Source of the DNA: JBAXAM01 sp037142515 | GTDB taxonomy: Bacteria; Pseudomonadota; Gammaproteobacteria; UBA9339 | Assembly (NCBI GenBank): GCA_037142515.1 | Contig: JBAXAM010000016.1 | Span: forward strand, 1-28,749 | Direction: 5' to 3' | Length of the DNA: 28,749 nt | Notes under the pieces: generated by a model | The model's input: only the letters and a program-made list of their open reading frames with translations | Told to the model about the DNA's origin: nothing | The model's database searches: none | Program-made: the position numbers and the translations under genes | Shown here: in pieces, positions 8,323 through 16,803 of the stretch | Position numbering within the stretch: the stretch's first letter is position 1 | How the letters are laid out: each line of letters opens with the position of its first letter

Positions 8323-8779
8323 TAATTTCTAATTGTGCTACTCCTGTTGGTGTTGTTGCTTGAGCGATGTCGCCAACTTTTTTACTAACTAGTGCGCGTG
8401 CGATTGGTGAGTTAATTGAGATTTTGCCAAGTTTGAGATCAGCTTCGTCATCGCCGACAAGGGTATAAGTAGATTCGATATTAGTATCAATATTTATAAC
8501 ATGAACTGTAGTGCCAAACACTACAATGCCATTTTTGGGTAGCCGAGAAACATCTATAATGTTAGCGTTTGAAAGTTTGCCTTCAATGTCACGAATGCGG
8601 GCCTCGATAAATCCTTGTGCATCTTTTGCTGCATGATAATCCGCATTTTCGCGCAAGTCGCCAAGCGCTCGAGCTTCGCCGATTGCTTTTGCAATGCGTG
8701 GGCGATCAATGGTTTTTAATTTGTCCAGTTCTTGGCGCAAAGTATTGGCGCCTTTAACAGTCATGGGAGTTTTTTGCAT
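8303..8779 (-). CDS. greA: Transcription elongation factor GreA
   Basis: GreA rescues backtracked RNA polymerase by stimulating transcript cleavage through its secondary channel. The 158 aa equal the E. coli length and align end to end: an N-terminal coiled coil (MQKTPMTVKGANTLRQEL..., LGDLRENADYHAAKDAQGF with the acidic tip D/E) and a C-terminal FKBP-like domain (GDDEADLKLGKISINSPIARAL). I took the ATG at 8779, matching MQAIPMT of E. coli; a longer reading from TTG at 8815 only translates the promoter. No Shine-Dalgarno sequence precedes the ATG. Confidence 0.95.
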   Translation of the reverse strand: MQKTPMTVKGANTLRQELDKLKTIDRPRIAKAIGEARALGDLRENADYHAAKDAQGFIEARIRDIEGKLSNANIIDVSRLPKNGIVVFGTTVHVINIDTNIESTYTLVGDDEADLKLGKISINSPIARALVSKKVGDIAQATTPTGVAQLEITKIEYI

Positions 8780-8785
8780 GAGAGC

Positions 8786-8815
8786 ATTATACTCGATTTT
8801 ATTTAATTTTGACAA
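8786..8815 (-). promoter_or_regulatory. greA promoter with the start point at the ATG
   Basis: On the minus strand, TTGTCA (8810-8815) and a perfect TATAAT (8786-8791) are 18 bp apart. Only 6 nt separate the -10 box from the greA ATG, so transcription should begin at or within a base or two of the A. That predicts a leaderless greA mRNA in addition to read-through from queA. Confidence 0.65.
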
Positions 8816-8819
8816 AAAA

Positions 8820-9839
8820 TTAAATTATCAACATCCCATCGCCATAGCTGAAAAAGCGGTATCTTTCGTGTATAGCTTTTTGATAGGCGTGCATGATGTT
8901 TTTATGGCCGGCGAGGGCACAAACGAGCAAGAGCAAGCTGGTTTTGGGCAAATGAAAATTGGTAATCAGGCCATCAATGCAGCGAAATTTATAGCCAGGA
9001 TAAATAAAAATATTGGTATCACCGCGATATGATTTTATCGTACCTGCCAGGCAGGCAGTTTCTAATGCGCGGGCGCTGGTGGTGCCGACGGCAATGATTT
9101 TCCCACCGTTTTTTTGAGTATTTATAATTTGTTTGCAAATTGTTTCTGGAACATCGATATGTTCCTTGTGCATTTTGTGTTCTTCAATTTTTTTGGTGCG
9201 AATGGGTTGAAATGTTCCAGCGCCAACATGCAAGGTTAAAAAAGCGGTTTTAATTTCTTTGCGAGCAAGATTCTGCATTAATTCTTCGTCGAAATGTAAA
9301 CCAGCTGTCGGTGCGGCAACTGCGCCATCGTATTTGGCATAAATAGTTTGGTAACGATCGTTATCAGTTGTGGTTGGCTTGTGTTCTATATATGGGGGTA
9401 GAGGGATTTGGCCAAATTGCTTTAGAATAACATTAAGCAGATGAGGCGCATGTAAAACTAATTCAAAAAAATCATCTTGCCGATCTGTAACTTCAAACCA
9501 AGTGTCATTAGTTAAAACCAGCTTTGCGCCAATTTTTAGCGGTTTGCTAGTTTTGATTTGTGCCAGTAATTTGTTATTTTCCAGAATGCGTTCTACTAGA
9601 ATTTCTGCCTTGCCACCTGTTGGTTTAGTAGCAAATAAGCGTGCTGGGATGACTTTGGTGTTATTGAAAACCAGTAAATCCTTTGGAGTGATTAAGTTCG
9701 GTAAGTCTTTAAAAATATTATGCGTAATAGCCCCGGTTTCTTTGCTGAGGCATAGCAAGCGGCTATTACTGCGTTTTGGTAAAGGAAACTGGGCAATGAG
9801 CTTCGGTGGAAGGTTAAACTCAAAGTCAGCAAGATGCAT
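8820..9839 (-). CDS. queA: tRNA preQ1(34) S-adenosylmethionine ribosyltransferase-isomerase QueA
   Basis: QueA transfers and isomerises the ribosyl part of S-adenosylmethionine onto preQ1 in the tRNA wobble position, giving epoxyqueuosine. The 339 aa show family stretches: FNLPPKLIAQFPLPKRSNSRLL, LLVFNNTKVIPARLF, GGKAEILVER, YAKYDGAVAAPTAGLHF, HVGAGTFQPIR, TTSARALE and TNFHLPKTSLLLLVCALAG near the end. It begins 5 nt after the rpmE stop and is followed by greA. No tgt, yajC or secD lies beside it, unlike the common arrangement. Confidence 0.95.
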   Translation of the reverse strand: MHLADFEFNLPPKLIAQFPLPKRSNSRLLCLSKETGAITHNIFKDLPNLITPKDLLVFNNTKVIPARLFATKPTGGKAEILVERILENNKLLAQIKTSKPLKIGAKLVLTNDTWFEVTDRQDDFFELVLHAPHLLNVILKQFGQIPLPPYIEHKPTTTDNDRYQTIYAKYDGAVAAPTAGLHFDEELMQNLARKEIKTAFLTLHVGAGTFQPIRTKKIEEHKMHKEHIDVPETICKQIINTQKNGGKIIAVGTTSARALETACLAGTIKSYRGDTNIFIYPGYKFRCIDGLITNFHLPKTSLLLLVCALAGHKNIMHAYQKAIHERYRFFSYGDGMLII

Positions 9840-9844
9840 ATCTG

Positions 9845-10072
9845 CTACTGTTTTTCGGCCGGCGTTTTCTTAACGCTATATTTTTTCTGGAATTTTTCTA
9901 CACGTCCAGCGGTATCCGAGACTTTTTGTTTGCCAGTATAAAAGGGATGACAGCTAGAGCATATTTCTATGTTGAGAGTATCCTTGTTTACGGTTGACCT
10001 GGTTTCGAAGGCGTTACCACAGCTGCAGATAACCTTTATTTTCTTGTATTGTGGATGAATTTCTGGTTTCAT
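9845..10072 (-). CDS. rpmE: 50S ribosomal protein L31 (zinc-binding form)
   Basis: This is L31 of the large ribosomal subunit, 75 aa. The MKPEIHPQY start is typical. Cys16, Cys18, Cys38 and Cys41 give the C+ zinc-binding form, the version used when zinc is sufficient; HPFYTGKQK and the GRVEKFQKKY tail complete the match. A promoter and a leader of about 75 nt lie upstream. It is first in a unit with queA and probably greA. Confidence 0.96.
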   Translation of the reverse strand: MKPEIHPQYKKIKVICSCGNAFETRSTVNKDTLNIEICSSCHPFYTGKQKVSDTAGRVEKFQKKYSVKKTPAEKQ

Positions 10073-10155
10073 GATGGTCTCAAAATATATAAAATATAAA
10101 AATAATCAACAAGTTACAATTGTTTGTATCTCTATTTGAACTTTTAAGGGTCGAG

Positions 10156-10185
10156 AGTATACCTTATTTTATGCAGAGTCAGCAA
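10156..10185 (-). promoter_or_regulatory. rpmE promoter
   Basis: On the minus strand, TTGCTG (10180-10185) and TATACT (10156-10161) are 18 bp apart. The 133 bp between rpmE and the radical SAM gene hold nothing else I can identify apart from an AT-rich leader. Confidence 0.5.
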
Positions 10186-10205
10186 GAAAAAAATGCAAAT
10201 TGTCA

Positions 10206-11150
10206 TTAAAACTGCGTTCGTAAAAATTCACGCAGATTTTTCAGCCAGGTTATTAAAAACAAATAAGGATATTTTTTAAAAAGTGAAGCTCGCATATAAC
10301 AATTAATTTTACATTCTTGGCAAAACTGGTAACCGCCTGATTGTTTAGCCATACTTTGTACTAATGTTGATTTTTGTAACATATACAAATTATTCTCGAT
10401 TTTTATTTTTTGTAAAGCATGGTGATAACACGGCAAAAGCAAAAAATTATCTGGAGAAATAACAATAATTTTTTTTGCCGCCTGACATATCGGCTGCTTG
10501 CTTTGATTACCACCATCAGCAATAAGCTTTAATAAAGCTAAATTTAACATTACGTACGGCTCTTTACGATATTTAGCCAATTTTTCTACCAGGGAATGAT
10601 TGAGCCCTTTATTCCCAAAATAGGAAAAACACGGATTGATGCTTAAAACACATCGATTATTCTTTGCAAAAGCTATCATTGCTGGTAAAGCATTGATGTT
10701 TTCATTAGTCACTGTATGTAATAAATAGATTTTTTGGCGTATTTTTTTTGCAAGGCTAATGCTAGCAATAACTTTGTGATAAGACTTTACGCCAGTGGTT
10801 TCATTATGAGCATTTTCTGTATCCGCATGTAATGAAAAGTATAAAACATTTATTAAACCTTTGAGTGCTGCTGCATGTTTGTGGTATAAAATACAATTAG
10901 TAGTAACGGTAGTATAAAATCCCATTTTTTTTGCTAAGATCAAAACCTCTCTTAAATAAGGATAGAGTAGGGGCTCACCGCCGGTAAAATCAATAACTTT
11001 AACCCCAAGTTTTTTTAGATCTCGTAAATTATTTTCTACTTCTGTTATGCTTTGTTCTTCTGTGATTGCTTCTGGCTTTTGATGCCAAATAGCACAAAAT
11101 TTACACTGAGAGTTACAACGAAGGGTTACATAGTAATTACATAAAATCAT
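10206..11150 (-). CDS. Radical SAM protein of unknown substrate
   Basis: The 314 aa contain the radical SAM [4Fe-4S] motif CNSQCKFC (Cx3Cx2C) close to the N-terminus, then DFTGGEPLLYPYL (the GGE SAM-binding motif) and a TIM-barrel-like middle. The C-terminal third has more cysteines (PICQAAKK, LLPCYHHAL, FCQECKINCYMR) that could bind an auxiliary cluster in the manner of SPASM/twitch domains. I used the ATG at 11150 (MILCNYYVTLRC); an upstream start would overlap zapD. It follows zapD by 25 nt on the same strand. The reaction and substrate are not identifiable; MoaA/HpnH-like and peptide-modifying enzymes are possible relatives. Confidence 0.8.
   Translation of the reverse strand: MILCNYYVTLRCNSQCKFCAIWHQKPEAITEEQSITEVENNLRDLKKLGVKVIDFTGGEPLLYPYLREVLILAKKMGFYTTVTTNCILYHKHAAALKGLINVLYFSLHADTENAHNETTGVKSYHKVIASISLAKKIRQKIYLLHTVTNENINALPAMIAFAKNNRCVLSINPCFSYFGNKGLNHSLVEKLAKYRKEPYVMLNLALLKLIADGGNQSKQPICQAAKKIIVISPDNFLLLPCYHHALQKIKIENNLYMLQKSTLVQSMAKQSGGYQFCQECKINCYMRASLFKKYPYLFLITWLKNLREFLRTQF
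10212..10235. terminator. Weak bidirectional terminator-like hairpin
   Basis: CTGCGT (10212-10217) and ACGCAG (10230-10235) form a 6-bp stem with a 12-nt loop, overlapping the last codons of the radical SAM gene. It is followed by TTTTAA on the minus strand and ATTTTTC on the plus strand. The stem is short, so this is a suggestion only. Confidence 0.3.
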
Positions 11151-11175
11151 TTTAGAGTATCCATTATGCTGCGGG

Positions 11176-11946
11176 TTAGATTTTACAACATGCCAATGCA
11201 AAAGTAATATCGTTTGGTGTTTGAGCTGCGCGGCCATTTGTATCTAAGGTGAAAAAGTGAACAGCCAATCGGTGCCGACCAACGCTGATTTCAGGGAATA
11301 ATCGGTCTTCAGGTGCAATGCTGATTCTAATCATTTGGTGTTGAATAGTCGGTTCTAGACTGCTTTGATAAAAACCACCAATAGCCTTTGTGTTTTTGAA
11401 AGAGGTGCTTTCGCGAGTTAATTTTAACATTAAGTTTATAATTGCTTGCAACTGTTTGAACGAGCCTAGCCAGTGTGATAGTTGTTGTTTCAGTATGGTT
11501 TTGTCTTGGTGTAGCCATAGATGATATGCGGGCAAGCTAAAGTTGCAAGTTCCTGCTGGAGTGTACAATCGTTGTTGAATTGCTGTTAAAAACTCATTTT
11601 CTCGTAGTTCTTGACCAGTTTTTTTGGTGTTTATACGGATTTCATCGATTAATTGATCAATTTGTTTAAGCGTGCTATGTAATTTTTGTTTGTCGATATC
11701 TGGTAGCTTTTCTAATTGGGTTAGGGAAGAAGCATATTGATTAAGTGCTTGGCCAAGTTTGCTCTTTAGGTCTGGTCGGTCGGCAATATGAAGAATTTCT
11801 AGTATTGTGCTTAATGTTTGACGCAAATCCCAAGGTGATTCATGAGATAAATAATGGTTGGCTTGTTCAAATAAATACTCAAGGCGCAAGCATAGACGAA
11901 TTTGTTCGTTTAAGGGTTGTTCGTAAATTATAATTTCATTTATCAT
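11176..11946 (-). CDS. zapD: Cell division protein ZapD
   Basis: ZapD (YacF) bundles FtsZ filaments at the division ring. The 256 aa match the family along the whole length: YEQPLNEQIRLCLRLEYLFEQ at the N-terminus, QQRLYTPAGTCNFSLPAYHLWLHQ in the middle and PEISVGRHRLAVHFF near the end. It lies after coaE (39 nt), the usual gammaproteobacterial order pilD-coaE-zapD. The normal next gene, yacG, is not present. Confidence 0.9.
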   Translation of the reverse strand: MINEIIIYEQPLNEQIRLCLRLEYLFEQANHYLSHESPWDLRQTLSTILEILHIADRPDLKSKLGQALNQYASSLTQLEKLPDIDKQKLHSTLKQIDQLIDEIRINTKKTGQELRENEFLTAIQQRLYTPAGTCNFSLPAYHLWLHQDKTILKQQLSHWLGSFKQLQAIINLMLKLTRESTSFKNTKAIGGFYQSSLEPTIQHQMIRISIAPEDRLFPEISVGRHRLAVHFFTLDTNGRAAQTPNDITFALACCKI

Positions 11947-11985
11947 ATAGGGTACAGGAAAAGCCGTAAGTAATGATACTCGGTA

Positions 11986-12576
11986 TCAAACCAAGCTTAA
12001 ATAGTAATAGTGCAATTTTTTTACCATTTTTTTCAAATCAGCTATTGTCCCTGTGTTATTAATAATGTCATCTGCTTGTCTAAGGCGCTTATTGCGGTCA
12101 ATCTGCGTGGCAATAATTGCTTTGATTTGGCTAATAGAGCAACTGTTTCGCTTGTGAGTGCGGTTAATTTGGGTTTTTTTAGGGCAATCAACGACTAAAA
12201 TTCGGTCTACTTTGGGTGAGGTTTTTGCTTCGAAAAGTAGTGGGATGGCCATGATACAGTAAGGTTTTTTAAGCGATTTTACGCGTTTTACCATTTCGCT
12301 TCGTATACATGGGTGAATTAGTTTTTCGAGCCAAAGGCGCTCTTTTTGATTATGGAATATTAATTGGCTGAGTTTGCTTCGATCTAAAGCTTTTTTAGAG
12401 GTTAGAAATTTTCTGCTAAAGTGAGCGGTGATTTTTTCATAGGTAATAGTGCCAGGCTCAAGGAGCTTGTGTGCAATCTCATCGGCATCAATAACTGGTA
12501 TATTTAGCTTTGCAAAGTATTTAGCTACAGTTGATTTGCCGCTACCGATGCCGCCAGTTAGTCCTATCTTTAGCAC
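11986..12576 (-). CDS. coaE: Dephospho-CoA kinase CoaE
   Basis: CoaE phosphorylates dephospho-CoA in the last step of coenzyme A synthesis. The P-loop GGIGSGKST is at residues 8-16 and is followed by FAKLNIPVIDADEIAHKLLEPG, the lid segment and MAIPLLFEAKTSP. I chose a GTG start at 12576 (196 aa; E. coli 206) with a GAGG site about 5 nt ahead. An upstream start would add 21 residues lying within pilD. It overlaps the pilD stop by 7 nt, so expression is coupled to the pilus genes. Confidence 0.93.
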   Translation of the reverse strand: MLKIGLTGGIGSGKSTVAKYFAKLNIPVIDADEIAHKLLEPGTITYEKITAHFSRKFLTSKKALDRSKLSQLIFHNQKERLWLEKLIHPCIRSEMVKRVKSLKKPYCIMAIPLLFEAKTSPKVDRILVVDCPKKTQINRTHKRNSCSISQIKAIIATQIDRNKRLRQADDIINNTGTIADLKKMVKKLHYYYLSLV

Positions 12577-13439
12577 ACAATCCTCGTTATTTGCAAATAC
12601 CAATTTAAAATGTTTTGCCCATAAAAAAACGCGAGCCATCCACTAATAGCCAAATATGGGCCAAAGGGGATGGGTTTTGTAAATTGATTTTTTTTGCTAA
12701 GTATTAATATTAGGCCGTTAGTGCCGCCAATTAATGCAGCTGCAAATAAAATGAGTGGTAGTGTTTGCCAACCGAGCCAAGCGCCAAAAACTGCTAATAA
12801 TTTAAAATCGCCATATCCCATGCCTTCGACTTTGCGTATTAATTTAAAAATGTGAGCAATCGACCAAAGGCAAAGATAGCCACTTGTTGCGCCAATAATT
12901 GCATTTTCGGGCGTAGCAAAAGTGTGGTTTATGTTTAGTAATAGTCCAAGCCAAGTTAATGGCAAAGTAATATTATTTGGTAATAGTAGGTGATCAAGGT
13001 CTATAAAAACTGCGGCAATTAACGCCCATGTTAAGATTAACAATGATAAAGTTTGAATACTAATGCCAAAGTGTATAGCAACTAAAAGTGCGGTTAGGCA
13101 ACCAAGTAGTTCGGTTATTGGGTAGCGCCAATGAATAGTAGTTTGGCAGTGACTGCATTTACCATGTAACAATATGTAGCTTATGACCGGGATGTTTTGC
13201 CACCATGAAATTTGAATGTTGCATTTGGGACAGTGTGAGCGCGGAGTCATTAAATTAAAAATTTTATACTTGATGGGAGCGGTTTGTTTAAGATATTCAG
13301 AGCAATCTTTTTCCCATTCGCGTTGTAGCATAATCGGTAGGCGATAAATAACAACATTCAGAAAACTACCTATTAACAAGCCAAGAATGCCGATTCCTAT
13401 GAGAAAAACCGAATAATCATTTTGTAGTATAGTGATCAT
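12570..13439 (-). CDS. pilD: Type IV prepilin peptidase/methyltransferase PilD
   Basis: PilD cleaves the leader of type IV prepilins and pseudopilins at the inner membrane and N-methylates the new N-terminus. The 289 aa have the GSFLNVVIYRLP start, a four-cysteine zinc site (CPKC 70-73, CSHC 95-98), and the two aspartyl-protease regions, FIDLDHLLLPN (Asp147/149) and GMGYGDFKLL (Asp211). About eight hydrophobic segments are expected. It ends inside the coaE start and begins 4 nt after the pilC stop. It would process the nearby pilin and, in such bacteria, type II secretion pseudopilins if they exist elsewhere. Confidence 0.95.
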   Translation of the reverse strand: MITILQNDYSVFLIGIGILGLLIGSFLNVVIYRLPIMLQREWEKDCSEYLKQTAPIKYKIFNLMTPRSHCPKCNIQISWWQNIPVISYILLHGKCSHCQTTIHWRYPITELLGCLTALLVAIHFGISIQTLSLLILTWALIAAVFIDLDHLLLPNNITLPLTWLGLLLNINHTFATPENAIIGATSGYLCLWSIAHIFKLIRKVEGMGYGDFKLLAVFGAWLGWQTLPLILFAAALIGGTNGLILILSKKNQFTKPIPFGPYLAISGWLAFFYGQNILNWYLQITRIVC

Positions 13440-13443
13440 TAGG

Positions 13444-14640
13444 CTATATCATACCGCCTAGCTTGAAAATGGGCAAATACATGCCGATAATTAAGCCGCC
13501 AACCAGAATACCTAGAATTAGCATAATAATTGGCTCTAATAAATTATTCAGGTTGTCGGTGATATGGTTTAGCTTCTCGTTATAGATTGCCGATATTTTT
13601 TCTAGCATTATGTCGAGTGTTCCAGTTTCTTCGCCAAGTGCGATAAGTTGGATCACTTTTAATGGAAATAGTTTTTGTTCTGCTACTGCGCCATGGAATG
13701 TTTTGCCGTTGCTAATAGATTTTAAGATATTTTGCAGCGCTAATCGATAACGCCAATTTTGTACAGTGTCGCTAGAAGTAGTTATTGCTTTGAGTAATGG
13801 CATGCCAGATTTAAAAGATAGGCCGATGGTTTTAGTGAGCCGTGTAATAATTCCGTAGGTCAAGATTTTTCCTATGATCGGTGTTTTTAAACTTATATCA
13901 TCGAGATAGTTACGGAATTTTATGGAGCGCTTATGAAAAAATTTGGTGCAAATTATAGCGCTAAATATACTATTTAAAATAAAACTCCAATGTGCTTGCA
14001 CAAAATCTCCAAGATCAATAATAGATTTTGTGTATCTTGGTAGGTTGGCGCCGGCGCCGTCGTATAGGGTTTTGAATTGTGGAATAACAAACAGTAATAA
14101 AATTGTTGTAACAATGAGAGTTATGCTTAAAACCGTAGCCGGATAGAGTAAAGCTTTAATGATTTTACGTTTTTGGCTGGCTATTTTTGTAAAGTGGCTT
14201 GCCAGCTCATTAAGTATAATATCAAGTGTGCCAGATTGCTCTCCTACGTAGATTAAGCTGCATAAAAGCTCATTAAAATATTGTGGATATTGGCATAGAG
14301 CTTGGTGTAATGATTGTCCTGCAGAAATTGAGTTTTTACAACTAACAATTAAATTCTTTAAGCTTTCATTTGTTTCGTCTTGGCTTATGATGTTCAAAGC
14401 TGTAATCAAAGAGATGTTGGCGTTAATTAAGATAGCAAGTTGCTCAACAAAAGCAGTGATATGTTTTGCTTTTATTTTACGATTGTTCCAAAAAGCCACA
14501 GATATTTTTAGCTCAGCTTTAAGGAGAAAAATATTTTTGTTGCTAAGTTTGTGTTTGAGGTGCTGATAATTATTTGCAGGATCAATACCGCTGATTTTTT
14601 TGCCATTGTAGTCTATTCCAGACCAGATGTAATTTGGCAT
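13444..14640 (-). CDS. pilC: Type IV pilus inner-membrane platform protein PilC
   Basis: PilC is the GspF-family polytopic platform protein to which the PilB motor couples. The 398 aa contain the two repeated GspF domains: residues ~60-190 (HITAFVEQLAILINANISLITAL, SLIYVGEQSGTLDIILNELA) and ~255-385 (LTKTIGLSFKSGMPLLKAI, LIALGEETGTLDIMLEKIS). Each is followed by a hydrophobic helix; a third one (ILNSIFSAIICTKFF) lies between. The C-terminal hydrophobic stretch IIMLILGILVGGLIIGMYLPIF is canonical. It sits between pilB (11 nt) and pilD (4 nt) on the same strand. Confidence 0.94.
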   Translation of the reverse strand: MPNYIWSGIDYNGKKISGIDPANNYQHLKHKLSNKNIFLLKAELKISVAFWNNRKIKAKHITAFVEQLAILINANISLITALNIISQDETNESLKNLIVSCKNSISAGQSLHQALCQYPQYFNELLCSLIYVGEQSGTLDIILNELASHFTKIASQKRKIIKALLYPATVLSITLIVTTILLLFVIPQFKTLYDGAGANLPRYTKSIIDLGDFVQAHWSFILNSIFSAIICTKFFHKRSIKFRNYLDDISLKTPIIGKILTYGIITRLTKTIGLSFKSGMPLLKAITTSSDTVQNWRYRLALQNILKSISNGKTFHGAVAEQKLFPLKVIQLIALGEETGTLDIMLEKISAIYNEKLNHITDNLNNLLEPIIMLILGILVGGLIIGMYLPIFKLGGMI

Positions 14641-14651
14641 AAATTCAACTA

Positions 14652-16268
14652 TTAGGCCATGATAACTCTGTTGACTTCCCCAAGGCTGGTAATACCGGCT
14701 CGAACCTTATTTAGTGCCGCTGAGCGTAGCGTTGGTAGATCGAGCATATGCATTTGCTTTTCAATTGTATTTAGATTGCATTGCTGCATGATTAGCTCAC
14801 TGATCGTCGGGGTAATGGGCAACATTTCAAAAATCGCCATTCTTTCGTGATAGCCATGATTGCATTGCTGACAACCAATGGCTGTATAAAGAACGGTATT
14901 TTCTTCTAAATTATTTGTATCGAGTATTGCTTTTGGCAAAATTTGTGGTTGTTTGCAGCGCGTGCAAAGCTTACGTACAAGGCGCTGCGCAATAATTAAA
15001 CTAATGGCAGAGGCAAGATTAAATGCTGGAACTCCCATATTTAGAAGACGAGTTAAACTTGCTGCAGCAGAATTGGTGTGGAGCGTTGCCAGTACTAAAT
15101 GGCCGGTATGCGCTGCTTTTATAGCAATTTCTGCGGTTTCTAAATCACGAATTTCGCCGATCATGATGATGTCAGGGTCTTGGCGTAAGAATGTACGCAG
15201 TGCTGTCGTAAAACTCAAGCCGACTTTATGGTTAACTTCAACTTGATTTATGCCGCACAAGCTTATTTCGACTGGGTCTTCGACGGTGGAAATATTTTTT
15301 GTTGGTTGGTTCAAAATATTGAGCGCTGTATATAAAGTAATGGTTTTACCGCTGCCAGTCGGTCCAGTAACTAGGATTAAGCCATGCGGCATTTGAATGT
15401 GTTTACAAAAAAGCTGTTGTTCCTTTTCGCTAAAACCCAAGTGTTTAATGTTGAGAGAAATATTAATGGGATTGAGAATACGCACTACTAGTTTTTCGCC
15501 AAACATGGTGGGGCACACGCTTAGGCGACAATCTTGATTTTGATTTGTTGCTAGTTTTAAGGTAAAGCGCCCATCTTGTGGTAAGCGCTTTTCTGCAATA
15601 TCTAGATTAGCCATAATTTTAAGTCGCGCACTGAAGCGTGGTCCGAGCAAGCTTTCAGTTTTAGCAACCTCATAGAGCAAGCCGTCAATACGGAAGCGAA
15701 TGCGGTAACATTCTTCATATGGTTCAAAATGAATATCAGAGGCATGTTCGGTGATAGCGTCGTTTAGAATTTGGTCAATAAATTTTATGATTGGCGCATC
15801 TTCGTTTGCTGAAGGAATGTATTTTTTTGTAGGAAAATTTTTTTCAATTACCTGCGTCAGCTGGTCGTATGCAACAACAGCTGGATTAATATGAAGCGTA
15901 GTGTGAAATTTTACTGTATTTAAAATTGTTGAATTGGTTGGGTCGGCCAATGCTAGTTGTAATTGGTCGTTAGTTTTTGCCAGTGGTAAAACTCGATATT
16001 TTTGGATAAGCCAGGGCTGCAGCAAATCTTGTGATAACTGAGCATGCTGCAGCTGTTTTAAGTCAACAAATGGTATACTAAAGTAATCTGCAATTGCGTG
16101 TGCGAGATCAGTGCCATCAAGTGAATTATTAGCAATCAACTTTGTTATTAGCGTTTCATTATTGTTGAGTGGTAGCGTAATTAATTCTTTGATGGTCGTA
16201 TGTTCCAGTAGGTTTTGCTCAACTAAATAGTTGGCAAAACCTGATAGTTGTTTAGAGCTAGTTTGCAT
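14652..16268 (-). CDS. pilB: Type IV pilus assembly ATPase PilB
   Basis: PilB is the hexameric cytosolic motor that drives pilus extension. The 538 aa show an N-terminal MshEN-type domain, Walker A GPTGSGKT, the Asp box (EDPVEI), Walker B IIMIGEIRDLETAEIA, the His box GHLVLATLHTNSA, and a C-terminal four-cysteine zinc site (CTRCKQPQ, CQQCNHGYHERMAIFE). The ATG at 16268 has AGGGA 7 nt ahead; the ATG two codons earlier is only 1 nt from it. It overlaps the pilin gene end by 11 nt. No retraction ATPase gene (pilT) is in the window. Confidence 0.94.
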   Translation of the reverse strand: MQTSSKQLSGFANYLVEQNLLEHTTIKELITLPLNNNETLITKLIANNSLDGTDLAHAIADYFSIPFVDLKQLQHAQLSQDLLQPWLIQKYRVLPLAKTNDQLQLALADPTNSTILNTVKFHTTLHINPAVVAYDQLTQVIEKNFPTKKYIPSANEDAPIIKFIDQILNDAITEHASDIHFEPYEECYRIRFRIDGLLYEVAKTESLLGPRFSARLKIMANLDIAEKRLPQDGRFTLKLATNQNQDCRLSVCPTMFGEKLVVRILNPINISLNIKHLGFSEKEQQLFCKHIQMPHGLILVTGPTGSGKTITLYTALNILNQPTKNISTVEDPVEISLCGINQVEVNHKVGLSFTTALRTFLRQDPDIIMIGEIRDLETAEIAIKAAHTGHLVLATLHTNSAAASLTRLLNMGVPAFNLASAISLIIAQRLVRKLCTRCKQPQILPKAILDTNNLEENTVLYTAIGCQQCNHGYHERMAIFEMLPITPTISELIMQQCNLNTIEKQMHMLDLPTLRSAALNKVRAGITSLGEVNRVIMA

Positions 16269-16686
16269 TAACATATCCCTGGTCTACTCCGCCACCGCTT
16301 CTTTCCCAGATTAATTGATTGTTTTTTTGTTTAGGAGTTAGGATGTAGGTATCAATTGGTTTTATGCCATATTTGTCGTAAGGAGTTATTGTAATCACGC
16401 CGCTATCACCTATAATCACGCTATCAACCAATCCAGCACCAGAGCCAGCAACGATATTTTGTGGCACCCTATCTTTTCCGGGTTTACAATCTTTTATATC
16501 GCCTCTTAGTTGAAAGTACTCTTCAATGCTGAGTTTAAAGGGCTCACTTGCTTGTACTATTTCGGTATAATGAGCCTTACGGGTGTAATTTTGATATGAT
16601 GGAATAGCAATAGCTGTGAGAATTCCAACGATTGCGATTGCTATTAATAGCTCGATTAGGGTAAAGCCAAAATTATAACGATGCAT
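16258..16686 (-). CDS. pilA: Type IV pilin, PilA-like, without C-terminal disulfide
   Basis: The short leader MHRYNFG is followed by FTLIELLIAIAIVGILTAIAIPSYQNY, the class III signal: cleavage after Gly7, Phe1 and Glu5 of the mature protein, then the hydrophobic stalk helix. The total is 142 aa. The only cysteine is in IKDCKPGK; the two C-terminal cysteines that close the D-loop of most type IVa pilins are missing (the matching region reads WERSGGGVDQGYVNAN). A strong AGGAG site precedes the ATG. It heads the pilB-pilC-pilD unit. It may be the major pilin or a minor pilin-like protein; the sequence cannot decide. Confidence 0.88.
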   Translation of the reverse strand: MHRYNFGFTLIELLIAIAIVGILTAIAIPSYQNYTRKAHYTEIVQASEPFKLSIEEYFQLRGDIKDCKPGKDRVPQNIVAGSGAGLVDSVIIGDSGVITITPYDKYGIKPIDTYILTPKQKNNQLIWERSGGGVDQGYVNAN

Positions 16687-16716
16687 AAAAAATCTCCTGA
16701 AGTTGTTTGTGAGATA

Positions 16717-16745
16717 CTTATAAAATTATTTATACGGGGGTGCAA
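16717..16745 (-). promoter_or_regulatory. Candidate promoter of the pilin operon
   Basis: On the minus strand, TTGCAC (16740-16745) and TATAAG (16717-16722) are 17 bp apart, giving a leader of about 25 nt with a good ribosome site. The -35 match is only partial. No sigma54 GG-N10-GC pair is present, unlike many pilA genes. Confidence 0.4.
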
Positions 16746-16803
16746 TACAGGAGTTTTTACGCAAGGAATTATTATGAGTAGAATTTTTTAATTTGTAAAG
16801 TGA

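Noticed and set aside
8780..8815. A 12-residue N-terminal extension of GreA from TTG at 8815
   Set aside because: The bases are a near-consensus promoter and GreA homologs start at the MQ...PMT methionine.
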